From NCBI GenBank assembly GCA_964425355.1, contig CAYRMO010000004.1, forward strand, positions 1 through 64,000: a stretch of DNA of 64,000 bases, written 5' to 3'. Shown piece after piece: positions 8,553 to 17,529 of the stretch. A program made the position numbers and the translations under genes. The first letter of the stretch is position 1, and every line of letters begins with the position of its first letter. The notes under the pieces are model-generated. The model was not told where the DNA came from. It saw nothing but the letters and a program-made list of their open reading frames with translations, and ran no database searches. Origin of the DNA: Litorimonas sp964425355. GTDB taxonomy: Bacteria > Pseudomonadota > Alphaproteobacteria > Caulobacterales > Maricaulaceae.

Positions 8553-8559
8553 ACGCAAA

Positions 8560-9639
8560 TTATAAGGTTTCAGTTTTAAGCAGTAGAAAGGCTCCAAATA
8601 TCCCGAACACAATAAGGGGTAAGGTTATAGCGGGCAAAACTGCGATTCCGCCTGAAGCCGCGAAAGTAGCCATTGCTCCATCAACAATTAGAAAGATAAA
8701 TCCTAGTATAAGGCCAAGAATAAGTGTTTTGTCGCCGGTATCCTCGCGTCCTGTTCGTTGCATAAGAGCCGCGCAAGCAACGAGTAATATAAGGGCAGCG
8801 AGTGGCCGCGTCAGGCGGTGAGCCGCCCAGAACTCATAGGCAAAACTAGGCTTAGAGCCGCTATTTCCGCGTTTTGAAAAATTTTGCATTTCAGATAATG
8901 AGAGGTCTCGAGGTTCGGCGGCAAGGCGCGCAATTGATGTCGGGTTTTGATTGGTCTCCCAAATATGCGTGCCGTCTAACGGCTCCAAATAGCGGACTTC
9001 GCCATCTGCATCTTTCAAATCCAATTCATCAATGCCTGTTAAGGCCCAATTTGGGTCTTGGAAATCTGCGCGCTTAACATGCCAGATTTTTTCAATATCC
9101 CCGTCATCATTCCGGAAAAAGATCTTCATATTCCCAAGGCTATTATATCCCAATCGATCCGTCGCACGAATAATTCTGCCTCTGTCTTCAATCCAAAGTG
9201 GATTTTCACCCGTGATGTTTTTAACTTTATATTCCCCGATGCCCCAGGCTTGAAGCGACCTGACGGCTGGCGCCATGGCGATATCTATGAAAAGAACGGA
9301 GGCTATAGATGCAATCAGAACGGCCGGCGTCAATAAAAATAATTGCCGCGTTGCGGAGATGCCAAATCCAAGAAGGGCAACCAGTTCATGTTGCCTGATG
9401 AGTTTGACGAATGTAAGCAATATAGCAACGACCAGCGTGAAAACAAATATCCTATCAAATATGACGGGAGCTCGCAGAAACATATATTTGAACGTACCCG
9501 AAAACCCACTCCCATCGGCGACGATATCTCCACCATTTGCGAGGCTATCGAGGAGTCCAATCAAGGTCAAAAAACCAAAAACGACTACCAACCAAGTAAA
9601 GAAAAAGGCCTTGGAAATATATGAGGCAATTCTAAACAT
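8560..9639 (-). CDS. LptG/YjgP-YjgQ family permease in the sphingolipid locus
   Basis: The protein has 359 residues from ATG 9639. Layout is that of LptF/LptG: about three membrane helices at the N-terminus, a periplasmic beta domain (about residues 130-260), then three C-terminal helices (ALILLVACAALMQR, ILGLILGFIFLIVDG, LPLIVFGIFGAFLLL). LptF-LptG with the ATPase LptB extract LPS from the inner membrane. This start codon lies inside the end of the lptF-like gene (8-bp overlap). The usual lptFG neighbours (pepA, lptD, surA, pdxA) are absent; the neighbours are ceramide genes, so this may be a paralog that moves a sphingolipid. No LptB-type ATPase, LptC or LptA gene is in the window. Confidence 0.82.
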   Translation of the reverse strand: MFRIASYISKAFFFTWLVVVFGFLTLIGLLDSLANGGDIVADGSGFSGTFKYMFLRAPVIFDRIFVFTLVVAILLTFVKLIRQHELVALLGFGISATRQLFLLTPAVLIASIASVLFIDIAMAPAVRSLQAWGIGEYKVKNITGENPLWIEDRGRIIRATDRLGYNSLGNMKIFFRNDDGDIEKIWHVKRADFQDPNWALTGIDELDLKDADGEVRYLEPLDGTHIWETNQNPTSIARLAAEPRDLSLSEMQNFSKRGNSGSKPSFAYEFWAAHRLTRPLAALILLVACAALMQRTGREDTGDKTLILGLILGFIFLIVDGAMATFAASGGIAVLPAITLPLIVFGIFGAFLLLKTETL

Positions 9640-10867
9640 CTTGATGGATGTTCTCACTGCGACGCAGATTTTTGAATGTGGAAATAATCTCGCCCTTTAT
9701 ATGACCTACCCAATGCGAGAAGGATGTTAGAGGCGGTTGACCCATTTTATAGGCGCTCTTTCGAAATAGGATCAGCGCAAAAACGGATACGACGAAAATG
9801 ATTCCCCATATACCTAGCCACGGCGGAATTTTGCCAGCAGCCCCCAGGGATTGCCCAAATTCGAGTGCTTTTTGAAGGGACACAAGAAATACAACCCCAA
9901 CAAATATCCCTGCTGATGACGGGTTTCTTCCGTAATTTAGTCCAAATGGCACGGCGATAAAGGGCAATAATAGTAGGAGGAACGCTTTCGAAAGTCGCAG
10001 GTGCAGGGCTGCGTTATTGGTATTTCTATCGATTGTTTCAGTTTTGGAGCCGTCTCTATTCTCAAAGAGTTCAATAGATGTCATCTCTCTTTCGTCCTTG
10101 CCTCGCGTTCGATAAGCGATTTCGTCTGATAAATAAGTATAAGAGATGCCTTCGACATTAAGTTGGCCTGACACAGCGCCATCCATGAAAAGGAAGGCTT
10201 CTCCGTCAGTCAAAGCCATAACCGGTGCTCCTTTTTCCCCAGAGCCATCTTTATCACGCAACTCGATTTCGCCTTTTCTTGCCGTTGAAAAACGATAGGC
10301 TTCTTTGGTCGTTCCATCCGAATTTGTGTCATTTAGGAGTTCGAGGATGAAAATTGGTCCTACAGAGCCGTCCGTCGAGTCGGTTCCAGCAAAAAATGTC
10401 CTATCCCCCACAACGGTAAAGGTACCTTCTCGCAACAGGGCAAAATGACTGCGTTGTTTTACGCTATGTTCGATTTGTCGGTAATTATAACGGCCAACAG
10501 GCTGGAAATATCCCTCCAGGGTCATTGTCAACCCGGCTAATAATAGGCCAATAAGTAAAAAGGGCTTTGTCATGTGCAAGAGCGAAAACCCGGCCCCCAA
10601 TGCGGCCGTCAGTTCTGACGATTTTGATAATCGATCAACAGTGATGATGGTGCCTAGCATAAGCGCCATTGGGACTGCCATACTGAGGTAATATGGCATA
10701 AGATTAACGATCATTGTCGTCGTATCAACTGCAGGGTTCGTTGAGCTTGTGACAATTTCGAAAATTCGCAAGAGTCGCTCCATCAATAGGACGCAACAGG
10801 CGAAAATTACGAGGCCGCCTACGCTTATTGATGCTTTTTTGAGGATATAACGATTTAGTCGTCCCAT
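9632..10867 (-). CDS. LptF/YjgP-YjgQ family permease in the sphingolipid locus
   Basis: The protein has 411 residues from ATG 10867 (MGRLNRYIL), the usual LptF-like N-terminus; the open frame extends further upstream without family-like sequence. Helices at about 15-35, 55-80 and 100-120 are followed by a periplasmic domain rich in short beta segments (about 130-290) and three C-terminal helices. LLMERLLRIFE at the end of the first helix is a typical LptF/LptG feature. It is the first gene of the five-gene minus-strand operon and is divergent from the DUF2141 gene across ~104 bp. Whether it is the LPS transporter or a sphingolipid-dedicated copy depends on a second lptFG pair elsewhere in the genome. 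Confidence 0.82.
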   Translation of the reverse strand: MGRLNRYILKKASISVGGLVIFACCVLLMERLLRIFEIVTSSTNPAVDTTTMIVNLMPYYLSMAVPMALMLGTIITVDRLSKSSELTAALGAGFSLLHMTKPFLLIGLLLAGLTMTLEGYFQPVGRYNYRQIEHSVKQRSHFALLREGTFTVVGDRTFFAGTDSTDGSVGPIFILELLNDTNSDGTTKEAYRFSTARKGEIELRDKDGSGEKGAPVMALTDGEAFLFMDGAVSGQLNVEGISYTYLSDEIAYRTRGKDEREMTSIELFENRDGSKTETIDRNTNNAALHLRLSKAFLLLLLPFIAVPFGLNYGRNPSSAGIFVGVVFLVSLQKALEFGQSLGAAGKIPPWLGIWGIIFVVSVFALILFRKSAYKMGQPPLTSFSHWVGHIKGEIISTFKNLRRSENIHQDV

Positions 10868-10971
10868 ATGACAGGTCTGTGATATTACCTTTACGTATGT
10901 TGCAACTCTACCCATATGCACGATAAGAGCATAATGCGCTTTTGAATTGCATCGCATAAGGAAACTTGGTC

Positions 10972-11544
10972 GTGAAATCAAATGTCTGGGTCAGAAAACT
11001 CACTAACGCTTTTGTCATCTTAGCATGGCTGGGAGTGGCACCGAATGCTTTCGCGCAGTCCAACCCTAACCTGACTGACGAAGATTACGAAGAATCTTTG
11101 TCAGAAATTGGGATTGAACGTGGGCTAGAGCTTTATCCAAGAGATAAGGCCGATACCTGCGTGGCTGGCGCCCTACAGATCCGTGTGACCGTTTCGGGGG
11201 TGGCCGAGCAAGGTCTTTTAAAGCTGGAATTATTTGGCGAAGCGAACTTTCTTAAAAAGAAGGGGAAGTTACGTCGGATTCGTGTTCCGGCAGAAGAGGA
11301 GTCGCAAATTGTCTGTATAAATTTACCATATCCTGGAGAATATGCAGTTGTGGGCTATCATGACCAGGATGGAGATCGTCGATTAAAAAAAGCGTGGAAC
11401 TTTAAACCAAAAGAGCCATATGGTTTGTCGAACAATCCCGAAATAAAGTCTCTGAGATTGCCGAAATTCTCTGAAACTAAGTTTATTGTCCCTATGGAAG
11501 GCGTGGATATAGACATCCATTTGGTTGACCTCACCAAAAAGTAG
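10972..11544 (+). CDS. Exported DUF2141 protein
   Basis: The 190-residue product begins with a signal peptide (hydrophobic stretch FVILAWLGVAPNAFA, cleavage after AFA or AQ). The mature part carries the DUF2141 pattern: LKLELFGEANFL, a strand with YPGEYAVVGYHDQDGDRRL, then KEPYGLSNNP. DUF2141 proteins are small periplasmic beta-sandwich proteins without known activity. GTG 10972 is chosen because AAGGA (10958-10962) lies 9 bp upstream; an in-frame TTG at 10966 is too close. It is the first gene of the second plus-strand sphingolipid operon and is divergent from lptF-like, so a periplasmic role in lipid handling is a fair guess. Confidence 0.78.
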   Translation: MKSNVWVRKLTNAFVILAWLGVAPNAFAQSNPNLTDEDYEESLSEIGIERGLELYPRDKADTCVAGALQIRVTVSGVAEQGLLKLELFGEANFLKKKGKLRRIRVPAEEESQIVCINLPYPGEYAVVGYHDQDGDRRLKKAWNFKPKEPYGLSNNPEIKSLRLPKFSETKFIVPMEGVDIDIHLVDLTKK

Positions 11545-11616
11545 TCAGATACCCTTTTTCACCGGAAATAAGTAGACATGAAATAGTCGGCTTGTAACCG
11601 GTAGGAAAGGGGAGTC

Positions 11617-12774
11617 GTGGTGTCTGACTTTGAGAATATTTCTATTCAGCCTGTAAAAACGGCCAAACAGATAAGTCAATTTCTTGACGTGCCATATGAT
11701 CTCTATCGTAAGGACCCGAACTGGGCACCGCCGTTGAGGCTTGAGCGAAAAGATCAACTCAATCCCGAAAAAAACCCTGCCGCAAAGAATTTAGACAGAC
11801 TGCTTTTTTTAGCTGAAATGTCGGGCAATATTGTCGGTCGTATCGCTGTTTTTACGAATCCGGCCCATGATCACCAACATGATAAAGAAACTGCATTTTT
11901 TGGCTATTTCGATTGCGAAAACAATGCTGAATTAGGACAAGCCTTACTAGAGGCGGCGAAAGAATGGGCTGCCGAAAAAGGTCGAACACGCTTGGTTGGC
12001 CCCGCGCAATGGGGTGTCAATGAAGAGGTTGGTCTTCTCATTGACGGGTTTGATACGCCAAATGTTGTTCTCATGTCCTATGGCAAACCCTATTATCAAA
12101 CCATGGTTGAGACGGCGGGCTTTACGAAAGCAATCGATTTGTATGCCTTTCAAGCTGATCTTCATGAAGGTTATCCAAGGCCCAAAATGACAACCATGAT
12201 GGTGGATTATGCGACACGGTCAAAATCCGTTTCATGGCGAAAGCTGGACACTAAAAATTTCAAACAAGACATTGAAGTTGCAATGGACATTTTTAATGAT
12301 GCTTGGTCTGAAAATTGGGGTTTTCTTGAATTTCCCGATGAAGCCATCCAGCATCTGGCAAAAGAGATGAAGCCGCTTATTGCGGCGGATTGTTTTTATA
12401 TGGGATATATTGATGGTGAGCCTGCCGCCTATATATGTTTGATTCCCGACCTAAACGAACTCTCAAGAGGCTTTGATGGAAAATTATTGCCCTTTAACTG
12501 GGCGAAACTCCTTTTTCGTTTGAAAAAAACAGGGGCGAAACAGGCGCGTATCCCGCTTATGGGGCTAAAGCGGAAATATCATAATACACGAAAAGGACTT
12601 GGGCTTGTGGCTGCTCTTTGTGAGACAGTTTTTGAAGCGGCACGCCAAAATGGATACACCCATTGTGAACTGTCTTGGATTTTAGAGGGTAATGACGGCA
12701 TGATTTCGATATGTGAACAGGCCAGTGCTGTGCCCTATAAAACCTATCGCATGTATGAAATGCAGATTGAGTGA
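11617..12774 (+). CDS. GNAT-fold N-acyltransferase, probable bacterial ceramide synthase (bCerS-like)
   Basis: The protein has 385 residues. The first ~170 hold a GNAT-like half (FLDVPYDLYRKDPNWAPPLR, then a core with VGRIAVFTNPAHD and GPAQWGVNEEVGLLIDGF), and the second half another GNAT-like unit (KKTGAKQARIPLMGLKRKYHNTRKGLGLVAAL, then THCELSWILEGNDGM). The same layout is seen in the Caulobacter acyltransferase (CC_1154, from memory) shown to be the bacterial ceramide synthase, which N-acylates the long-chain base. The start could be GTG 11617 or the next GTG at 11620; GGGGAG is just upstream. The next gene starts 1 bp after the stop. The assignment is by similarity and by the spt locus next door. 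Confidence 0.8.
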   Translation: MVSDFENISIQPVKTAKQISQFLDVPYDLYRKDPNWAPPLRLERKDQLNPEKNPAAKNLDRLLFLAEMSGNIVGRIAVFTNPAHDHQHDKETAFFGYFDCENNAELGQALLEAAKEWAAEKGRTRLVGPAQWGVNEEVGLLIDGFDTPNVVLMSYGKPYYQTMVETAGFTKAIDLYAFQADLHEGYPRPKMTTMMVDYATRSKSVSWRKLDTKNFKQDIEVAMDIFNDAWSENWGFLEFPDEAIQHLAKEMKPLIAADCFYMGYIDGEPAAYICLIPDLNELSRGFDGKLLPFNWAKLLFRLKKTGAKQARIPLMGLKRKYHNTRKGLGLVAALCETVFEAARQNGYTHCELSWILEGNDGMISICEQASAVPYKTYRMYEMQIE

Positions 12775-12775
12775 T

Positions 12776-13516
12776 ATGGTCAAATCAGTCCTCATTCTCG
12801 CGGGTCAGCGCGCAGGCGTTACCGACCCGCTTTGTGAAGCAATCGGCGTCTCCCATAAAGCAGACATTCCGGTTGCTGGAACAGCTATGGTGGCACGGGT
12901 TGTGAAGGCTATCGATGCGGCCGGCCTGCCTGAACCATTTGTTTCGGGCTACCCAAATCAGCGCTTTGAAAACCTGCCAACGGGTGATGGGCCTGCCGAT
13001 AGCGTTTTACTGGCATTAGAAAAAATAAACCAATTTCCGTGTCTCGTAACAACCTGCGATCATGCACTATTAACGAAAGACATGATTGCCAATTTTATTG
13101 CGGGAGCCGAAACGGCGAAGAGCGATATATGCGTCGGCCTGGCGACCGAAACGGTTATTCAGGCGAGCTATCCAGAAACGAAACGGACTTATCTTCGCTT
13201 TTCTGATCATGCAGTTTCAGGTTGTAACCTATTCTATATTGCAGATAAAAAAGGCCTGGAGGCCATCCGGTTTTGGCAATCCGTGCAGCACTTACGCAAG
13301 AAGCCCTTTAAACTTGCCCGTAAAGTTGGGTTGATGATTGGTGTGAAATATCTGACCGGTAGGCTGACACTATATGGGGCATTTGAGTATGCCGCTAATC
13401 GGATCGGTATAACCGCCGCGCCAGTTTTATTGCCTTTTGCTGAAGCTGCAATCGATGTGGATAAGGTCTCAGATCTTGAGATGGTTGAATCGATTTTAGC
13501 GAGACGCGAGGCGTGA
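12776..13516 (+). CDS. MobA/IspD-like nucleotidyltransferase (GT-A fold)
   Basis: The protein has 246 residues from ATG 12776, one base after the ceramide synthase stop; an in-frame upstream extension lies within the previous gene and is rejected. SVLILAGQRAGVTDPLCEA followed by VSHKADIPVAGTAMVARV is the nucleotide-binding and Lys motif of NTP transferases, and TTCDHALLT provides the metal-binding Asp region. It would transfer a nucleotidyl group, likely CMP, to a phosphorylated polyol or sugar. The stop overlaps the GTG start of the flippase/CDP-alcohol transferase fusion (GTGA), which fits supply of a CDP-alcohol to that enzyme. Substrate unknown. Confidence 0.72.
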   Translation: MVKSVLILAGQRAGVTDPLCEAIGVSHKADIPVAGTAMVARVVKAIDAAGLPEPFVSGYPNQRFENLPTGDGPADSVLLALEKINQFPCLVTTCDHALLTKDMIANFIAGAETAKSDICVGLATETVIQASYPETKRTYLRFSDHAVSGCNLFYIADKKGLEAIRFWQSVQHLRKKPFKLARKVGLMIGVKYLTGRLTLYGAFEYAANRIGITAAPVLLPFAEAAIDVDKVSDLEMVESILARREA

Positions 13517-16017
13517 AGACGCCAGACTTAACAATACGCTCCAAACATAGTGTTGGAAAACGTATCGCTGCCAATACCGGACTCATGCTTGGCTCGAAAA
13601 CGCTTTCCGTGATTTTAGGTCTTGGGAGCTTGATAGTTGCCGCGAAATCTCTGAGCGTCAGCGCTCTCGGGATCATTTTGTTTTTGCACGCTTATCACCT
13701 CTTTTTTGCAGAATTGGCGACGTTTCAAGCTTGGCAAACAATAATACGCTTTGGGTTTGATGACGTAAAAAATGACGACGCCCCTTCATTATCTCGGTTG
13801 CTAAAATTTGGGTATAAGCTCGATATTTTATCTGGCTTTGTCGCATTTATTCTAGCGATTGCTTGTTTTTCACTGGTTGTCCTCATTGCCAAGAGTTTCC
13901 CAGAATATTTCCAGCGTGAAGGTCAGGTCATCGAGGTGGGAGACTTGCAAACCCTCGCGATATTTTATTGTTCATTGCTAATTGTCAGGCATAGGGGGAC
14001 GTCAATCGGCGTGTTCCGTTTATTTGACCGATTTGATGTATTGGCCTGGCACGGTGTTGCGATGCCGGCTGTCAGGTTTGTAGGCGTTTTGATTGCTGCC
14101 AATATGGGCGCGGATTTGAAAGGGTTTTTGCTGGCTTGGTATATAGGCTCGCTGGTTGATTATCTATTATTGCCTGTTTTGGCTGCGCGCGAATTGAAGC
14201 TCAGGCATTTATTACGTCCCGTATTTAAAGCCAAATCAAAAATATTTGGTCAAAAAAAAGGGGTTTGGCCATTTGTTATAAAAGCAAATTTAGACGCCGC
14301 GCTTGCAGCTTCAAATGTTCATTTGCCTGTATTGCTTGTCATGAGCGTGTTCGGCGCCGCTTGGGTTACGATTTACCGCACGGCGGAAGAGGTCGCCAAA
14401 TTGCTCTCCGAAGGGTTTAAACTTTTAGATCAAGTCATCTATCCAGAACTGGCAAAAATGGTGGGTACTGGCGAAGCTAAAAAAATCTGGGAGCTTGTCA
14501 TAAAAACAGCCATTATATTATTGGTGATCGGGTTGGCCGCTTCTCTTGTGATTTGGTTCTTCCTTGGCGGTTTACTGGGATTATTCTTGCCAGAGGATTA
14601 CGTGGAAGCAGCACCTTTAGCCAGCCTTCTCGTTCCCGCGGCGGCCTTATTGGGCATGGCTGCACCGCTTTACCCCGTTCTTTATGCAACAGATCATCCG
14701 GAACGGGCAATTTATGCGCGAGGTGCGGGCGTTCTGGTATATATCCTATCATTTTTCCTGCTTAGCTTTACAATTGGCCGCATGGCGCCAGGATGGGCTG
14801 CAATCGCAGGAAATCTTGTCGCTGTAGGTCTCTTACTCTTATTAGCAAAACGGGCATTGGATAAAGTCGTGGTTGGCGAAAATTTGAATGTGACTGGCGC
14901 TGAACAAGCGAATCCTGGTTTTTCTCTTATTGGTGACAATGAAGCCCGAATTTGGGGTCTCCCTATTAGGGAATGGCAAAAGCGAGCGTTTAAAAAAGCT
15001 GGAGCCGATACCGACATTGCCCTTGGTGTAGATGATCAAGCGATATACCATCATATAGACTGGATCATGTCGGCGGAACTCTCAAAGTCTTTTGCCAGGA
15101 CAACACGGATCGCGTTGATATCAAACGGGATTGTCGTCAGCCTCTCAGGGGCGAGCAAAGATGAAGCAGAAAGTTTGATCGGACAGGACCAGACTCTCCT
15201 TGAAAATACAAGTTTCACTAAAGCCCAACCATCTGACATCAATGATGGCTATATCAAATCCTTGCGGAAATCAGAGCCTCCATATGTGCTCAATATAGAT
15301 GAAACGCCTATCCTCGAGATCATGCGTAAACAGTTTAAATCGTCATATAAGGGCATTACCGATTTTGTCACAAAATGGGTTTGGCCAGTTCCTGCCTTTT
15401 ACGTCACCCGCTTATGCGCCCATCTTCGGATGACGCCCAATCAGGTAACAACGATTGGCTTTTTTCTTATGTTGGCGGCGACCTATTTTTTCTGGAATGG
15501 AGCCTGGGCCATAGGGTTCCTTTGCGGATGGACCATGACATTCCTTGATACGGTCGATGGGAAGCTGGCTCGTACAACCATGACTTATTCCTATTGGGGG
15601 AATATTTACGATCATGGGATCGACCTTGTGCATCCCCCATTTTGGTATTGGGCATGGTTTATCGGATTAGGAGGGGGTTATAACCTCTCGGAACCTCTCT
15701 TTATCGGCCTGATAGCGATTTGGATTGGCTATATTGTTGACCGGATCATTGAAGGTATATTTATGCGGAAACATGGCTTTCATATTCATGTCTGGACGCG
15801 TTTTAATTCTGGCCTCAGATTCTTTATCGCAAGACGAAATCCCAACACATTTATAATGATGATCGGGATGATTTTAACCCTATATTGGGCAGGGGCAGGC
15901 GAGTGGGCTTTCCTGCTTATCGCAATCTGGACCTGGCTGTGTATTGGGGCAAATTTTGTAACACTCATTATAGGCTATATGGCGAAAGCGCCGCTTATAA
16001 GCTGGATGGATAGCTAA
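13513..16017 (+). CDS. Fusion protein: Wzx/MATE-like flippase, middle domain, and CDP-alcohol phosphatidyltransferase
   Basis: The protein has 834 residues. Residues ~15-460 form a multi-helix oligosaccharide-flippase-like region (LMLGSKTLSVILGLGSLIVA onwards, about 12 helices). Residues ~470-610 are soluble and begin SLIGDNEARIWGLPIREW; this may be a worn nucleotidyltransferase-like domain, as N-terminal nucleotidyltransferase domains occur in CDP-alcohol transferase fusions. The C-terminal ~210 residues are a CDP-alcohol phosphatidyltransferase with the complete signature: Asp682-Gly683, Ala686-Arg687, Gly696, Asp700, Asp704. One polypeptide would thus join headgroup synthesis to membrane flipping. 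Start is GTG 13513 overlapping the previous stop by 4 bp; the next gene overlaps by 1 bp. Domain calls at both ends are good; the product lipid is unknown. Confidence 0.78.
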   Translation: MKTPDLTIRSKHSVGKRIAANTGLMLGSKTLSVILGLGSLIVAAKSLSVSALGIILFLHAYHLFFAELATFQAWQTIIRFGFDDVKNDDAPSLSRLLKFGYKLDILSGFVAFILAIACFSLVVLIAKSFPEYFQREGQVIEVGDLQTLAIFYCSLLIVRHRGTSIGVFRLFDRFDVLAWHGVAMPAVRFVGVLIAANMGADLKGFLLAWYIGSLVDYLLLPVLAARELKLRHLLRPVFKAKSKIFGQKKGVWPFVIKANLDAALAASNVHLPVLLVMSVFGAAWVTIYRTAEEVAKLLSEGFKLLDQVIYPELAKMVGTGEAKKIWELVIKTAIILLVIGLAASLVIWFFLGGLLGLFLPEDYVEAAPLASLLVPAAALLGMAAPLYPVLYATDHPERAIYARGAGVLVYILSFFLLSFTIGRMAPGWAAIAGNLVAVGLLLLLAKRALDKVVVGENLNVTGAEQANPGFSLIGDNEARIWGLPIREWQKRAFKKAGADTDIALGVDDQAIYHHIDWIMSAELSKSFARTTRIALISNGIVVSLSGASKDEAESLIGQDQTLLENTSFTKAQPSDINDGYIKSLRKSEPPYVLNIDETPILEIMRKQFKSSYKGITDFVTKWVWPVPAFYVTRLCAHLRMTPNQVTTIGFFLMLAATYFFWNGAWAIGFLCGWTMTFLDTVDGKLARTTMTYSYWGNIYDHGIDLVHPPFWYWAWFIGLGGGYNLSEPLFIGLIAIWIGYIVDRIIEGIFMRKHGFHIHVWTRFNSGLRFFIARRNPNTFIMMIGMILTLYWAGAGEWAFLLIAIWTWLCIGANFVTLIIGYMAKAPLISWMDS

Positions 16018-16694
16018 TGCAGCGCTACGCGATCTTTGATCTGGACGAAACGATCACAACCCGTGGCACCTGGGGACGATTTGTATCAGACGCTGTAGGT
16101 CGTAATCCTTTCAAGCTATTTGGACTATGGGTTCACGCTGGAGTCGCACAAATCTTTTACAAATTCGGTCGAGCGGAACGCATATTTGTGAAACGCGGTA
16201 TGTTGCGCTGGAGCTTGTCTGGACAATCGCGCGAGAAACTCGAGACATTGGCCCGACAATTCGCGGAAAAAGAGCTGATTTCGGGAATTCGTCCTGGCGC
16301 TTTAGCTCAAATCAAGAAGCATCAAGATGCTGGTGATCAAATTATTATTGCGTCGGCCGGGGCGGATATAATTGTAGAAGCGATTGCAGCTCGACTGGGT
16401 ATTGATCACGTTGTTTGTACAAAACTGGCTTGGCGTAACGGGGTCTGCGAGCGAGATTTTGGCTCTTCAAACTGTTACGGTCGCGGAAAATTAGAGATGT
16501 TACAGAAACGATTGGAAACATTTGATGATTTCCGTCGAGAGGCCGTACATCTCACAATGTATAGTGATAGTTATTCTGATTTGCCGTGTTTTGAGTATGC
16601 GGATGTTGGAATTGCAGTTAATGCTGATATGAAACTTCGTCATGCAGCAAAAATTTACAGTTTAGAAACTGTAGATTGGTCTAAGTCGAGATAA
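16017..16694 (+). CDS. HAD-IB family phosphatase (SerB-like)
   Basis: The protein has 225 residues. The DxDxT motif is FDLDETITTRGTW (Asp8, Asp10), a cap region follows, then IIIASAGADIIVEAIAARLG (motif II Ser/Thr), Lys at about 150 in GRGKLEML, and the metal-binding YSDSYSDLPCFEYA near 182. Its ATG overlaps the stop of the CDP-alcohol transferase fusion by one base. In lipid pathways where a CDP-alcohol transferase makes a phosphorylated headgroup (phosphatidylglycerophosphate, phosphatidylinositol phosphate), a HAD phosphatase removes the extra phosphate; that role fits here but is inference. Confidence 0.8.
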   Translation: MQRYAIFDLDETITTRGTWGRFVSDAVGRNPFKLFGLWVHAGVAQIFYKFGRAERIFVKRGMLRWSLSGQSREKLETLARQFAEKELISGIRPGALAQIKKHQDAGDQIIIASAGADIIVEAIAARLGIDHVVCTKLAWRNGVCERDFGSSNCYGRGKLEMLQKRLETFDDFRREAVHLTMYSDSYSDLPCFEYADVGIAVNADMKLRHAAKIYSLETVDWSKSR

Positions 16695-16714
16695 AGAATA
16701 CAGGATTTTATTTC

Positions 16715-17470
16715 ATGCATGCGATTATACTGGCCGCTGGACGTGGCTCGCGATTACTTCCGCTCACAACCGATTTGCCGAAATGCTTATTGCCTATTGG
16801 CAATACAACAGTGCTCGGGATGCAACTCGACACGCTATTCGCAAATGGCGTCGAGACGGCTACCGTCATTACCGGGTTTAATGCGCATATGGTAGAAGCC
16901 GAAATCCATGCGCGAAAATCAGGCCCCAAGGTCAAGACGCTCTTTAATCCATTTTTTCAGGTGGCCGACAATTTAGCGTCCTGCTGGATGGCGCGGAAAT
17001 CGATGAAACGCGATTTCCTTCTGATCAATGGCGATACACTTTTTACGCCGGAGCTTTTGCAGACAATATTGGCTGCTCCTAAATCAGATATCGCCGTCAC
17101 AATCGACCAAAAGGGATATTATGATGGCGATGACATGAAGGTGACACTCAATGGGACGCGATTGACCCAGATTGGAAAAACATTGCCGTTGATAGAGACG
17201 CATGGAGAATCCATCGGCATGCTTCGCTTTATGGAGGCGGGGCCGAAAATTTTCAGAAATGAACTGAAGCGTCTTATGCGAACCCGGGATGGAACCAAGA
17301 GCTGGTTCTTGTCCGCCATTCAAGAATTGGCTCAATCTGGTCAATATATTAATACGATCAATATAAAAGGCGCTGATTGGTCAGAACTTGATACGCCAGA
17401 GGACTATGAAGTCTGTCGCCAACTTTTCGGAAATTCGGAAATGGCCCGTCAGCGTTTCGCGATCATATAA
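16715..17470 (+). CDS. GlmU/LicC-like nucleotidyltransferase (GT-A fold)
   Basis: The protein has 251 residues. The N-terminal signature AIILAAGRGSRLLPLTTDLPKCLLPIG is complete, with the GxGxR loop and the catalytic Lys of LPKC. INGDTLF carries the metal-binding Asp. There is no C-terminal left-handed helix, so it is not a GlmU; length and sequence resemble phosphocholine or inositol-phosphate cytidylyltransferases and sugar-phosphate nucleotidyltransferases. It is the second NTP transferase of the operon, 20 bp after the HAD gene. Together they suggest a polyol or amino-alcohol headgroup activated as CDP derivative. Substrate unknown. Confidence 0.78.
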   Translation: MHAIILAAGRGSRLLPLTTDLPKCLLPIGNTTVLGMQLDTLFANGVETATVITGFNAHMVEAEIHARKSGPKVKTLFNPFFQVADNLASCWMARKSMKRDFLLINGDTLFTPELLQTILAAPKSDIAVTIDQKGYYDGDDMKVTLNGTRLTQIGKTLPLIETHGESIGMLRFMEAGPKIFRNELKRLMRTRDGTKSWFLSAIQELAQSGQYINTINIKGADWSELDTPEDYEVCRQLFGNSEMARQRFAII

Positions 17471-17529
17471 TCGTTATCGAATGCCCAAAGGTGATTGGCC
17501 TGAAGAAACCATTAGTCTAAGGACCTCAA

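Noticed and set aside
9275..9730. 151-codon plus-strand frame antisense to lptG/lptF
   Set aside because: Opposite to the two permease genes; hydrophilic mixed sequence without signature.
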